Shown: one piece after another, positions 36,763-45,721 of the stretch | How the letters are laid out: each line of letters begins with the position of its first letter | Numbering within the stretch: the first letter of the stretch is position 1 | From: Segniliparus rugosus ATCC BAA-974 | GTDB taxonomy: Bacteria; Actinomycetota; Actinomycetes; Mycobacteriales; Mycobacteriaceae | DNA length: 64,000 nucleotides | NCBI RefSeq assembly: GCF_000185725.2 | Contig: NZ_KI391953.1 | Coordinates: forward strand, 558,001 to 622,000 | Direction: 5' to 3' | Position numbers and translations under genes: made by a program | The notes under the pieces: model-generated | Seen by the model: the letters and a program-made list of their open reading frames with translations, nothing else | What the model was told of the DNA's origin: nothing | The model's database searches: none

Positions 36763-37101
36763 ATGCCTGAAACAACGAACCCGCTGGCGGTCGGCTCGAG
36801 CGTTCTGGTCGAAGGACTCGGCAAGCTGGCGAAGCTCGCCCTGAAAGGCCTGCACGTGTCGGACGACTGGGCGTTCGTCTACGGCGACATCAAAGAGCCG
36901 GACGGCCGCCCGATCGACTACGCGGGGACCAGGTTCGCCGAGGCTGCCGCGAACGGGGGGAAATCCCAGCGATACGCCGTGCTGCTGCAGAAAGTCGGGA
37001 ACAGCTGGACCCTGGTCGACAGCGCCATCGGCCCGACCGGCCTCGCCTGGCAGGACTGGAGCAGCCGCTACGGAGCCCCCTCGGAGATCTTCCAGCTGTG
37101 A
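36763..37101 (+). CDS. Small protein partnering the ESX hydrolases
   Basis: A 112-aa soluble protein with no signal peptide, membrane segment or Cys. It reads as a short helix (SSVLVEGLGKLAKLALKGL) followed by a beta-rich half (AVLLQKVGNSWTLVDSAIG, WQDWSSRYGAPSEIFQL). A strong ribosome site (AGGAGG) precedes it 18 bp after the hydrolase stop. Position and size would suit an immunity protein or chaperone of the cell-wall hydrolase, but I do not recognise the family. A terminator follows, so it ends the operon. Confidence 0.65.
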   Translation: MPETTNPLAVGSSVLVEGLGKLAKLALKGLHVSDDWAFVYGDIKEPDGRPIDYAGTRFAEAAANGGKSQRYAVLLQKVGNSWTLVDSAIGPTGLAWQDWSSRYGAPSEIFQL

Positions 37102-37105
37102 GGCT

Positions 37106-37148
37106 TCGTGGTCCCCGCCGAGCCGAACAGGCTCGGCGGGGACCACGA
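37106..37148. terminator. Terminator hairpin between the ESX cluster and katA
   Basis: Arms of 19 bp (37106–37124 and 37130–37148) close a GAACA loop between convergent genes. It ends just before the katA stop on the other strand and probably serves both directions. Confidence 0.8.
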
Positions 37149-37152
37149 GCGC

Positions 37153-38643
37153 TCAGGCTCCCAGGCCCGCGCGCACGCCTTCTTCGACCTTCTTGCCGAG
37201 GTCGGGGTCCACGTTGCGCCAGTACTCGAAGACGCGGGAGAGCACCGGCTCCTTCACGCCGTCGAGGACGTGGCCGACGATGTTGCTCGCCAAGCGCTCG
37301 CGCGCGGCGTCGTCGAGGACTTCGCGGACCAACGTCCCGGCCTGGCCGAAGTCGTCGTCCTCGGCGTGTTGGACGTACCCGGCCCGCACGAAGCGGTCCT
37401 CGAACCCTTCCCACGTCCCGCCTTCCTGGCCGTATTTCTCGGTGTCCGCGTGCGGCCCGCCGAACGAGTTCGGCGCGTACACCGCGGCCTGCGGGTCTTT
37501 GAACGTGTAGGTCGCCGCGCCGTCTTGGGAGTAGCTGTGCACCGGGCACTTCGGCGCGTTCACCGGCAACTGGGCGTAGTTGGCCCCGATCCGGTAACGG
37601 TGCGCGTCCGCGTAGGCGAACACCCTGCCGAGCAGCATCTTGTCCGGAGAGAAGCCGATGCCGGGGACGACGTTGGAGACGTCGAAGGAAGCCTGCTCGA
37701 TCTGGGCGAAGAAGTTGTCCGGGTTGCGGTTCAGCGTCCATGTGCCGACCTCGACGAGCGGGTAGTCCTTCTGGGACCACGTCTTGGTGAGGTCGAACGG
37801 GTTGAAGCGGTAGCTCTCCGCGTCGTCGTACGGCATGATCTGCACCTTGAGCGTCCAGCTCGGGTATTCGCCGCGCTCGATGGCCGCGTACAGGTCGGCG
37901 CGGTGAAAGTCCGGAGCTGCCCCGGCGAGGTGGTCGGCTTCGGCCTGGGTGAGGAACTCGATGCCCTGGTTGGTCTTGAAGTGGTACTTCACCCAGAACC
38001 GCTCGCCCGCTTTGTTGATCCACTGGAAAGTGTGCGAGCCGAAGCCGTCCATGTGCCGCCAGGTCTTCGGGATGCCCCGGTCGCCCATGAGCCAGGCGAC
38101 TTGGTGCGCAGTCTCCGGACGCAGCGTCCAGAAGTCCCACTGCATGTTGTGGTCGCGAAGGCCCGATCCGGGCAGGCGCTTTTGGGAGTGGATGAAGTCG
38201 GGGAACTTGATGGTGTCGCGGATGAAGAAGATCGGGGTGTTATTGCCGACAAGGTCGTAGTTGCCCTCTTCGGTGTAGAACTTCACCGCGAAGCCGCGCG
38301 GGTCGCGCCAGGTGTCGGGGCTGCCCTGCTCGCCCGCGACGGTGGAGAACCGCGCAAGGGATTCGGTGCGCTTGCCCGGCTGGAAGAGCGCCGCCTTGGT
38401 GTAGTTCGCGATGTCGGGGTTGGTGACCACCAGCTCGCCGAACGCGCCGCCGCCCTTGGCGTGCACCACGCGCTCGGGGACGCGCTCGCGGTTGAAGTGC
38501 GCGAGCTTTTCGAGCAAGTAGTGGTCGTGCAGCAAGAGCGGTCCTTGCACGCCCGCGCTGAGCGACTCGTTATCGCTGGCAATGGGAATGCCGAAGTCGT
38601 TCGTCGTGGCCTTGTTGTTGGCGGCTGAGGGCTGTTCTGCCAT
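37153..38643 (-). CDS. katA: Monofunctional haem catalase
   Basis: Breaks down H2O2. The 496-aa protein is a small-subunit (clade 3) catalase: active-site His61 in [15 protein letters not shown], Asn134 in [13 protein letters not shown], and the haem-ligand Tyr344 in [17 protein letters not shown]. The frame stays open upstream through the regulator gene in another frame, but ATG 38643 starts the conserved N-terminus. It is immediately downstream of the Fur-family gene (32 bp), so both are probably one peroxide-responsive operon. This replaces the furA–katG pairing of M. tuberculosis. Confidence 0.96.
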   Translation of the reverse strand: MAEQPSAANNKATTNDFGIPIASDNESLSAGVQGPLLLHDHYLLEKLAHFNRERVPERVVHAKGGGAFGELVVTNPDIANYTKAALFQPGKRTESLARFSTVAGEQGSPDTWRDPRGFAVKFYTEEGNYDLVGNNTPIFFIRDTIKFPDFIHSQKRLPGSGLRDHNMQWDFWTLRPETAHQVAWLMGDRGIPKTWRHMDGFGSHTFQWINKAGERFWVKYHFKTNQGIEFLTQAEADHLAGAAPDFHRADLYAAIERGEYPSWTLKVQIMPYDDAESYRFNPFDLTKTWSQKDYPLVEVGTWTLNRNPDNFFAQIEQASFDVSNVVPGIGFSPDKMLLGRVFAYADAHRYRIGANYAQLPVNAPKCPVHSYSQDGAATYTFKDPQAAVYAPNSFGGPHADTEKYGQEGGTWEGFEDRFVRAGYVQHAEDDDFGQAGTLVREVLDDAARERLASNIVGHVLDGVKEPVLSRVFEYWRNVDPDLGKKVEEGVRAGLGA

Positions 38644-38675
38644 GATTTGATCCTTGATCTCTCGGTGGGTTGGGG

Positions 38676-39125
38676 TTAGATGAGAGAGGTCTGTCGCGCC
38701 GTGCTCTTCTGGCAGTCCGGGCACAAGCCCCAGAAGACTACCTCGGCCTCGTCGAGCGTGTAGCCCGCGTTGTGCGCGGGCTCGAGGCAGGGCGCGTGTC
38801 CCACGACGCAGTCCACATCGGTGACTTTCCCGCAGGAGCGGCACACGAGGTGGTGGTGGTTGTCCCCGGCCCTGGTCTCGTACCTGGCGGGGGAGCCTGC
38901 GGGCTCGATCCGCCGGACGAGCCCGTTCTCCTCGAAGGTGCGCAGCGCGTCGTAGATGGCTTGGGTGGAAACCGTCCCGAGGCGGACGCGGACTTCTGAG
39001 GCGACTTGGTCGGCGGTGGCGTGGGGGGCTGCGGCGAGGGTTTCGAGCACGGCCACGCGCGGCGCGGTCACCCGCAGGCCGGCGTCCACGAGGAGCTGCC
39101 GGGCCGGTGGGTGGGTCGTGCTCAT
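38676..39125 (-). CDS. furA: Fur-family peroxide/iron-responsive repressor
   Basis: A 149-aa metalloregulator. The N-terminal winged helix ([39 protein letters not shown]) is followed by a metal site ([20 protein letters not shown]) and a second CxxC ([13 protein letters not shown]) that hold structural zinc. It resembles mycobacterial FurA and Streptomyces CatR, which repress catalase until oxidised by peroxide. The promoter contains a FurA-box-like sequence, which suggests autoregulation of furA–katA. The ATG at 39125 is 6 nt behind the -10 box. Confidence 0.93.
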   Translation of the reverse strand: MSTTHPPARQLLVDAGLRVTAPRVAVLETLAAAPHATADQVASEVRVRLGTVSTQAIYDALRTFEENGLVRRIEPAGSPARYETRAGDNHHHLVCRSCGKVTDVDCVVGHAPCLEPAHNAGYTLDEAEVVFWGLCPDCQKSTARQTSLI

Positions 39126-39131
39126 GCTTCG

Positions 39132-39160
39132 AGTATGCAGCCAATTCTGGAATAAGTCAA
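39132..39160 (-). promoter_or_regulatory. furA–katA promoter with FurA-box-like operator
   Basis: On the minus strand TTGACT (39160–39155), a 17-nt spacer and CATACT (39137–39132) form a good promoter. The start codon follows 6 nt after the -10 box, giving a leaderless message. The spacer segment TTGACTTATTCCAGAA closely resembles the operator known upstream of mycobacterial furA genes. Confidence 0.75.
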
Positions 39161-39236
39161 GAAAATGGATAGATCAATTTTAGTCGGGTGTCCGAGACGA
39201 GGGGCGCGGGCTTGCGCCCTCGCGTATTCTTCCGGC

Positions 39237-40001
39237 ATGGATTGGGCGTTGCGGTACTGCAGTTGGCATGGCCATGCGACGTATGCCCCGGACGAGACCG
39301 GGCTGCGCGAGCGTCTTGTGACGGCAACGGCGGTGGGCGAGGCGTGGCGCTGTCTGCGGTGCGGCGACTTCGTCCCCGGCGAGCCGCGCCGGTCGGGCCC
39401 CGCCGACCACGCCCCCGAGATTCCGCACGGCCGATTGCTGCGGGACCGGTGGATCATGCGCGCGCTCGCCGTCGAGCGCGCGCTCCGCGCGCTCGTGCTC
39501 CTCGGCGTCGCCTACGCCGTCTTCCGCTTGAGCTTCGCAAGAGAGCGCGCCCAGCACGAGTTCGAGAGCGACCTCCCGCTCCTGCGCCCGCTCGCCGACC
39601 AGCTCGGCTGGAATATGGACAAGTCGAAAATTTTGCACGGCATCGGCACAGTGCTCGGCCTTTCGAGCGCCACCATGCGCTGGATCGGCCTCGCGGTGGT
39701 CGTCTACGCGACGCTGCAGATCATCGAGGCTGTCGGGCTGTGGCTGGTCAAACGCTGGGGCGAGTATTTCGCGGTGGTCGCGACCAGTATGTTCCTGCCG
39801 CTTGAGATATACGAGCTCACCGAACATGTCACCCCGCTGAAAATCACCGCCTTGCTCGTCAACGTCGTCGCGGTGGTGTGGCTGATCTGGAGCAAACGGC
39901 TCTTCGGCGTGCGCGGCGGCGGGGCCGCCTACCACGCCGAGCACAGCGCGGAGAGCCTGTTGACGGTGGAGCGCGCCGCAGTCGGGGCAGAGGTATCGTG
40001 A
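39237..40001 (+). CDS. DUF2127-family membrane protein
   Basis: A 254-aa protein. The N-terminal ~70 residues are soluble, with a CxxC motif (WRCLRCGDFVPG) and an additional Cys and His (YCSWHGHATYAPDE), possibly a metal site. A DUF2127 membrane domain with four helices follows (ALVLLGVAYAVFRLSFA; AVVVYATLQIIEAVGLWL; FAVVATSMFLPLEIYELT; ALLVNVVAVVWLIWSKRLF). The function is unknown. ATG 39237 lies 6 nt behind TATTCT, a leaderless arrangement; longer upstream starts would overlap the furA promoter. It is divergent from furA. Confidence 0.8.
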   Translation: MDWALRYCSWHGHATYAPDETGLRERLVTATAVGEAWRCLRCGDFVPGEPRRSGPADHAPEIPHGRLLRDRWIMRALAVERALRALVLLGVAYAVFRLSFARERAQHEFESDLPLLRPLADQLGWNMDKSKILHGIGTVLGLSSATMRWIGLAVVVYATLQIIEAVGLWLVKRWGEYFAVVATSMFLPLEIYELTEHVTPLKITALLVNVVAVVWLIWSKRLFGVRGGGAAYHAEHSAESLLTVERAAVGAEVS

Positions 40002-40043
40002 ACAGCAGGGGCATTGTGTGACCGGAGCCCGAGGAGCGTGTCG

Positions 40044-40382
40044 ATGGTGAAGTCTGCGCGGCGGCGGCCTACCCCGTGGCAATGGCTCGGCTACTGCTTC
40101 GGGCTTCGGCTCCCTGACTCCATGCGCCTGTGGGTGCAGGGCGATCTGACTGGCAAAGGCGCGGTGCCCCGGCATGTCCTCCGGTCGTTGGTGCCGTGGC
40201 TGCCGTTCATCGTCGGGGCTTGGTTCTTGCCGGGGGAGTGGTGGATCGGAGCCGCCGTGAGCGCGCTCATCTTCGGTCTGGCGTTGCAGTTCGCGTTCTA
40301 CCTGATGCCGATGAGCCGCCGGGGCAAGCTGGCGCAGCACGGCTTGCCGTATGACGAGGCTATGGACCAGGGTTTCTGGTAG
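40044..40382 (+). CDS. DUF5313-type small membrane protein
   Basis: A 112-aa protein with a basic start (MVKSARRRPTPWQWLGYCFG), two adjacent membrane helices (SLVPWLPFIVGAWFLPG; AAVSALIFGLALQFAFYL) and a soluble tail ending DEAMDQGFW. The pattern (P-x-QWLxYxxGxxLPxxxxxWV) matches the mycobacterial DUF5313 family of unknown role. GAGGAG lies 8 nt before ATG 40044; the ATG ten codons earlier lacks a ribosome site. It ends 8 bp from the convergent asd stop. Confidence 0.8.
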   Translation: MVKSARRRPTPWQWLGYCFGLRLPDSMRLWVQGDLTGKGAVPRHVLRSLVPWLPFIVGAWFLPGEWWIGAAVSALIFGLALQFAFYLMPMSRRGKLAQHGLPYDEAMDQGFW

Positions 40383-40390
40383 CGGTCGGC

Positions 40391-41434
<1,044 letters not shown>

Positions 41435-41469
41435 TTACGCGATGGATTCGGCGTGAAGGCCGCGTGAAC

Positions 41470-41498
41470 GCTATACGGATTATAGATCTCGGTATAGC
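41470..41498. promoter_or_regulatory. Inverted repeat in the asd–epoxide-hydrolase divergent promoter
   Basis: GCTATAC (41470–41476) and GTATAGC (41492–41498) are perfect arms with a 15-nt AT-rich spacer. TATAGC (41493–41498) lies 8 nt before the ATG at 41507 and can serve as its -10 box. A dimeric repressor on this site could control one or both genes. Confidence 0.5.
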
Positions 41499-41506
41499 AT
41501 TGTGAT

Positions 41507-41986
41507 ATGACTCTCTCCTCTGTTCCGACCGAATCGCGCGCCGAGCCGAAAGACGTCGTGCTCGATCTGCTCCAAGCCCTCCACGACTTCGACCAGGCCG
41601 CGGTCGATCTGCTCGACGATCAGATCGAGTACGTCAACGTCTCCGCCTCGAAGGTGCGCGGCGCGCTCGCGAAGCGAGGGGTGTCGGCGTTCCTCGCGTT
41701 CGGCGCGCGGCGGCGATGGCTCGGGTTCGACATCGCGCTGATCAACGTCGCGCAGGACGGCGACGTGGTGTTGACCGAGCGTTTGGACGCGCTGCGGATC
41801 GGGCCGTTCGTAGCGCAGTTCTGGGTGATCGGCAGGTTCGAGGTCAAAAACGGGAGGATCACGGTCTGGCGCGATTACTTCGACTACCTGAACGGCTTCG
41901 TCGGCCTGCTGCGAGGCGTCCTCGGCGTGGCGGTCCCGGCTTTGCGGCCCAAACAGACGCACCAGATCCCTCAACTGTCGCATTAG
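41507..41986 (+). CDS. Limonene-1,2-epoxide hydrolase-family protein (paralogue 1)
   Basis: A 159-aa protein of the LEH/SnoaL-like fold. The residues expected for epoxide hydrolysis are all present in order: Tyr and Asn in IEYVNVS, Arg-x-Asp in LTERLDALRIG, and the second Asp in ITVWRDYFDYLNG. LEH enzymes open epoxides in one step through an activated water; mycobacterial EphG is a relative that accepts cholesterol oxide. It is followed after 79 bp by a close paralogue. The start is probably leaderless (TATAGC box 8 nt upstream). The natural substrate is unknown. Confidence 0.88.
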   Translation: MTLSSVPTESRAEPKDVVLDLLQALHDFDQAAVDLLDDQIEYVNVSASKVRGALAKRGVSAFLAFGARRRWLGFDIALINVAQDGDVVLTERLDALRIGPFVAQFWVIGRFEVKNGRITVWRDYFDYLNGFVGLLRGVLGVAVPALRPKQTHQIPQLSH

Positions 41987-42065
41987 GCGGAGCGGTTCTT
42001 CCGCTCGGGGGGATCCGAATCCCGAGAAAACGTGACGTGGCTCCGATTTTGCCATATCATGTGCT

Positions 42066-42527
42066 ATGGCTCTCTCTTCCGGACGGGCTGAAACCCGCGC
42101 CCAGCTCAAGGATGTCGTGTTGGACTTCCTCGAGGCTTTGCACAACGACGACCTCCAAACCGCTCTCGATTTGGTCGACGAGCAGATCGAGTACGTCAAT
42201 GTCTCCGTCTCGCGGACGCGGGGCAAGCGGCGGCTGGCGAAAGGGCTCGAAGCCAGCTCCCGCGTGCTGGGGGGATTCGACGTGCTCCTGGTCAATATCG
42301 CGCAGAACGGCGACATCGTGTTGATCGAGCGCTTCGACACGCTCAAGCTCGGCCCGTTGTGGACGAAATTCTGGGTGTTCGGCAGGTTCGAGGTCAAAAA
42401 CGGCAGGATCACGGTCTGGCGAGACTCCTTCGACCTTTTCAACGTCGCAGTCGGCACGGCGCGGGCCTTCCTCGGCGCGTTGATCCCCGCCCTGCGCCCG
42501 AAGCAGACGCACCAGCTAGGACGCTGA
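42066..42527 (+). CDS. Limonene-1,2-epoxide hydrolase-family protein (paralogue 2)
   Basis: A 153-aa tandem paralogue of the previous gene, with the same catalytic set: IEYVNVS, LIERFDTLKLG and ITVWRDSFDLFNV. The two share long identical stretches (for example FGRFEVKNGRITVWRD here and IGRFEVKNGRITVWRD there) but differ around the pocket, so substrate range may differ. CATATC (42053–42058) lies 7 nt before the ATG. It is convergent with the WXG-like gene, with a 21-bp gap. Confidence 0.88.
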   Translation: MALSSGRAETRAQLKDVVLDFLEALHNDDLQTALDLVDEQIEYVNVSVSRTRGKRRLAKGLEASSRVLGGFDVLLVNIAQNGDIVLIERFDTLKLGPLWTKFWVFGRFEVKNGRITVWRDSFDLFNVAVGTARAFLGALIPALRPKQTHQLGR

Positions 42528-42548
42528 GCCTGTGCGCTACGCGGGGGC

Positions 42549-43034
42549 CTAGGCTGAGGCTCCCTCGTCGCACGCAGACCGCACGGCGGCTGCGAAAGAG
42601 CGTTGGAGCTGGTCGTCCTTCGCGAGGATCTGCGCGGCTTTGCCCGCGAGCTGCCGCGCCACAGCCTTGGCGTACAGGCCATGCTGCTGGCGGGTCTCTC
42701 GGACTGAGCCGTCCGGCTGGACCTCGAAGCCATGCGCGGCGGCCTCGGCGACGAGGCTGTGCGCTTCGGCCTTGAGCGCCTGGCCCGAGGCGACATAGGC
42801 GCTCAGCGGCGCGACGAGGCGCCTCGCCTGCTCGGCGATCTGTTCGGAGTCGTGGGCGTGCGCGCTCGCGAGCGCGCGGGCTTGGCCCGAGGCGGAACCG
42901 GTCCAGTCCGCGAGGCCGGGAGCCCTCAACACCGCGTCGGCGTACTGGGCGAGCCCGTCCGCCCGTCTGCTCAACGCCTCAGCTCCCGCCTCCGCTGGCC
43001 CGAGGTCCCAATGCAAGATGTCCGTGAAGCTCAT
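42549..43034 (-). CDS. WXG100-superfamily-like helical protein
   Basis: A 161-aa, mostly helical protein with a WTG turn in GLADWTGSASGQARALASAH, like the N-terminal domains of ESX-secreted polymorphic toxins. A second helical part follows (about residues 90–161). It has no Sec signal or enzyme motif, and no YxxxD motif is visible. It is the last gene of a leftward set with the two calpain-like proteases; 39 bp separate it from the ESX-type protease. It may be that protease's secretion partner, as paired WXG proteins are (inference). Confidence 0.7.
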   Translation of the reverse strand: MSFTDILHWDLGPAEAGAEALSRRADGLAQYADAVLRAPGLADWTGSASGQARALASAHAHDSEQIAEQARRLVAPLSAYVASGQALKAEAHSLVAEAAAHGFEVQPDGSVRETRQQHGLYAKAVARQLAGKAAQILAKDDQLQRSFAAAVRSACDEGASA

Positions 43035-43073
43035 GGTGGCTCCGGTCCTCCCTTCGTCCTGTCTCGAATGCGG

Positions 43074-44420
43074 CTATGCCTGGGTCTGGTCTCCGGCGGG
43101 GCCGATGTCGAAATTGCCGATGACGCCGTCGGCCAACACCGTCGCCATGTCGATGGTGACGACGCCGTTCGTGGTGCCCTGCGTGCCGGGGATGCCGGAG
43201 TTGGTGCCCCACGGGTTGCGGACGGTGAGCGCGACATTGCCGTTCGCGTCCTTCGCGATGCCCTCGACGGTGTACTCGTGGTCGTGCGCCAGCTTGTCCT
43301 GGAACTCCCGGTCCCCGCCCGGAGCCGCCGTGGTTCCCATAGTGACCGGTTGGTGGTTGGCGAGGGCGGCTGCGATCGCGTCGTAGCTGCTCAGCGATGG
43401 GGCCGTGTACGTGCCGGTGTGCCCGGTGACGACCGCCATGCCCTGGTCCGACGAGCCGTCCTGCATGATGTGCATGCCCGCGTCCACGGGGTTCGTGGCG
43501 CGGTACCACGAGTCGTAGGTGTGGCCGGGGTGATGCGGGTCGGCGCGGGAGCCGTAGTCGTCCTCGTTCATCTTGGCGACCGCGCTCTCCAGCACGGCGG
43601 GCCAGATGTACCCCTTGCGGCCGGTGTTGCTGTCGTCGAGGCCGCTCGCGCCGGTGGTGGCGAGGTTCTGCCTGATGTCGTCCTGGGTGACGGTGACGAC
43701 TTTCGGGGTGATGTGCTGGTTGGTCGTCGGCCACGGGTTGTCGTCCCCGTGCTGCGCGCCGGTCCAGTTCCGCCCGTCGGGGTAGTCGTAGACCTGGACG
43801 GTGAAGTTCCCGGTCTTCGGGTCGTAGCTGATGTTCTTCTTGATCAGGTCGGGTTGCGCGTAGGCGACGGCGGCCATCGACGCGTCGAAGTAGCAGTCCC
43901 CGATGCCGGACTGATGCACGTCGTTGGCGTTCGGGCCGGTGGTGGCCCAGAGGTTGTCGCCGGTGAAGACGTCTTGGCCCGCTGTGGCCACTGCGCCGCC
44001 CAGGATGTCCGAGCCGGTCGTGGTGGCGGTCCCGACCCGGATGTCGGGGTTCCGCGAGGTTTCGGTCGCGCGGACGTCCTCGTCGGACGGGAGGCTTGGC
44101 TGGGGCAAGACCTGCGGCGGCTTCGCCTCGGCGAGCTGGTCGGCCTGCAAGTTGTCGGTGGCGGCGTAGGTCCGGGCCGCGCTATCGATACCGTTCACGA
44201 GGCGTTCGCCTCGCGTCCGATGCTTGGCCGCTTGGTCCTGCCACTGCTGGAGCAGGTCTGCCCAGGCGGCCGCCGCCTCGCCTCGGAGCGAGGAGGCCAC
44301 CGCCGCTGCGGTTTGGGACGTGCCGTCGAGGAGGGACTGCGCCTCCGCCTGGGCTTGCTCGAGCTTCTGCGCGCCGACCGCGAGTTGCTCCAAGTCGACC
44401 TGCAGCTGGGGTGCGGTCAT
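43074..44420 (-). CDS. Calpain-family (C2) cysteine protease with ESX-type N-terminal domain
   Basis: A 448-aa protein. Residues 1–95 are a helical ESX-substrate-like domain with Trp at 53 and 60 and a YxxxD export motif (Tyr85-Asp89 in ARTYAATDN). A Pro-rich linker follows. Residues ~150–440 are a calpain-like protease: Cys176 in HQSGIGDCYFDASMAAVA, His381 in LAHDHEYTVEGI and Asn402 in VRNPWGTNSGI. No Sec signal is present. The frame opens ten codons earlier, but ATG 44420 begins the helical domain. Export by type VII secretion and action on extracellular proteins are inferred. Confidence 0.85.
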   Translation of the reverse strand: MTAPQLQVDLEQLAVGAQKLEQAQAEAQSLLDGTSQTAAAVASSLRGEAAAAWADLLQQWQDQAAKHRTRGERLVNGIDSAARTYAATDNLQADQLAEAKPPQVLPQPSLPSDEDVRATETSRNPDIRVGTATTTGSDILGGAVATAGQDVFTGDNLWATTGPNANDVHQSGIGDCYFDASMAAVAYAQPDLIKKNISYDPKTGNFTVQVYDYPDGRNWTGAQHGDDNPWPTTNQHITPKVVTVTQDDIRQNLATTGASGLDDSNTGRKGYIWPAVLESAVAKMNEDDYGSRADPHHPGHTYDSWYRATNPVDAGMHIMQDGSSDQGMAVVTGHTGTYTAPSLSSYDAIAAALANHQPVTMGTTAAPGGDREFQDKLAHDHEYTVEGIAKDANGNVALTVRNPWGTNSGIPGTQGTTNGVVTIDMATVLADGVIGNFDIGPAGDQTQA

Positions 44421-44499
44421 CGTTCTCCTCCTCCATATGAACGAATACAAACCGGGGCTGCTGTTGCGCGAGCCTCGGGCCTGTGCTTGACGGGCTGGC

Positions 44500-45531
44500 T
44501 TACGCCCCCGGCGCGGGGCCGATGTCGAAACTGCCGATGACTTTGTCCGCGAGCGCCTGCTGGAAGTCCACCACGACGATGCCGGACGAAGGGTCCTGCA
44601 CGCCTGGGACGCCGTCGTTCACCCCCCACGGATTGCGCACGGTGAGCTGGATCGCGCCGCTTGCGTCTTTCGAGATGGCCATGACCGTGTACTGATGGTT
44701 GAGCACAAGCCGGTCCTGAGACAGCCGCCGCGAGGGCGTCGTCCCCATCGTGACCGGACGACGCTCGGCCAGCGCCGAGGCGAGCACGTCGTAGCTCGAC
44801 AGCGCGGCGGGCGTGTAGGTGCCGGTCTGCCCGGTGATGGTGGCCATGCCCTGATCGACGTCGCCTCCGGACCAGAGCGGATTCACCGGGCTCGCCGCCT
44901 CGGCGACTTTCAAGCCCGCTTCGACCGCGCCCGAGGCTCCTTGGGCGTTCGGATGGGTCGGGTAGTTCCCGAAGAGGATCTTCGCGTACGCGGCCTCCAT
45001 GACGGCGGGCCAGATGTAGCCGGGGATGCCGTCGTCGAGGCTGCTCGCGCCGCCCGCCCGGATGTCGTCCTTGATGTCGTTCTGGGTGACGGTGACCGAG
45101 ACGGGGACTGCCGCGACCCCGGCGGGCCAGGGGTTCCCGTCGCCGTGCGTGCCGGGAATATAATCGCGGCCCTCGGCGTAGTTATAGAGGCGGACGATGA
45201 AATTGCCGGTGGCTTGGTCGAAGTTGATGGCGTTCATGATCCGCTCGGGCTGCGTATGGGCCACGGCGGCCATCGCGGCGTCGAAATAGCAGTCGCCGAC
45301 GCTGCTCTGGCGGACGTCCTCGGCTCCGGGGCCGGAGCTGGACCAGAGGTTGGCCTCGCTGAAATGGTCCTGGCCGGCGGTGGCGGGCACGCTCACCACG
45401 AGGGCGTCGTGCGGCGCGGGCACGTTTCTGATCGCCGCGTCCGCCGGCAGCTTGTCGGCTGCGACGAGGAAGGCGGTGGCGAGGCCTGTCGCTACGACGC
45501 AGGCGAGCGTCGATTTTCTAAGCGCAATCAT
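44500..45531 (-). CDS. Calpain-family (C2) cysteine protease with Sec signal peptide
   Basis: A 343-aa paralogue of the ESX-type protease without the helical domain. ATG 45531 starts a signal peptide (MIALRKSTLACVVATGLATA, cleavage near the Ala-rich end around residue 33). The protease domain has Cys81 in RQSSVGDCYFDAAMAAVA, the His in VLNHQYTVMAISKD and the Asn in VRNPWGVNDGVPG. It ends FDIGPAPGA, like the FDIGPAGD end of the paralogue, so both descend from one domain that acquired two export routes. Longer upstream starts have no ribosome site and would remove the signal-peptide character. Confidence 0.85.
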   Translation of the reverse strand: MIALRKSTLACVVATGLATAFLVAADKLPADAAIRNVPAPHDALVVSVPATAGQDHFSEANLWSSSGPGAEDVRQSSVGDCYFDAAMAAVAHTQPERIMNAINFDQATGNFIVRLYNYAEGRDYIPGTHGDGNPWPAGVAAVPVSVTVTQNDIKDDIRAGGASSLDDGIPGYIWPAVMEAAYAKILFGNYPTHPNAQGASGAVEAGLKVAEAASPVNPLWSGGDVDQGMATITGQTGTYTPAALSSYDVLASALAERRPVTMGTTPSRRLSQDRLVLNHQYTVMAISKDASGAIQLTVRNPWGVNDGVPGVQDPSSGIVVVDFQQALADKVIGSFDIGPAPGA

Positions 45532-45679
45532 GGTGGATGTGAGCCTAGACGCAAATCGTTTGCAGCGCGCGTCGAGCAACGTTAATTTTTCATTACCGAA
45601 CTCGCGGCGGGATGATCGGAGACCTGGTCGGGGACGCGAGGGGAGGTTATTTCGCTCACCGCAGCCCAAACCCGGGCCG

Positions 45680-45712
45680 CGTCTGCGCCCCTCGCCGAGA
45701 GAGGCGCAGACG
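45680..45712 (-). terminator. Hairpin downstream of lysC
   Basis: CGTCTGCGCC (45680–45689) and GGCGCAGACG (45703–45712) form a 10-bp stem with a 13-nt loop, 9 bp after the lysC stop. It supports transcription of lysC ending before the accessory island. Confidence 0.6.
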
Positions 45713-45721
45713 AGCAGGCTC

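Noticed and set aside
33607-37152. Prophage origin for the SLT/CHAP cluster
   Set aside because: No integrase, capsid, tail or att-site repeat is seen, and the helical N-termini and YxxxD motif fit ESX substrates better.
38644-39144. N-terminal extension of katA through the furA region
   Set aside because: The furA frame there has clear Fur motifs, and katA has a conserved start at 38643.
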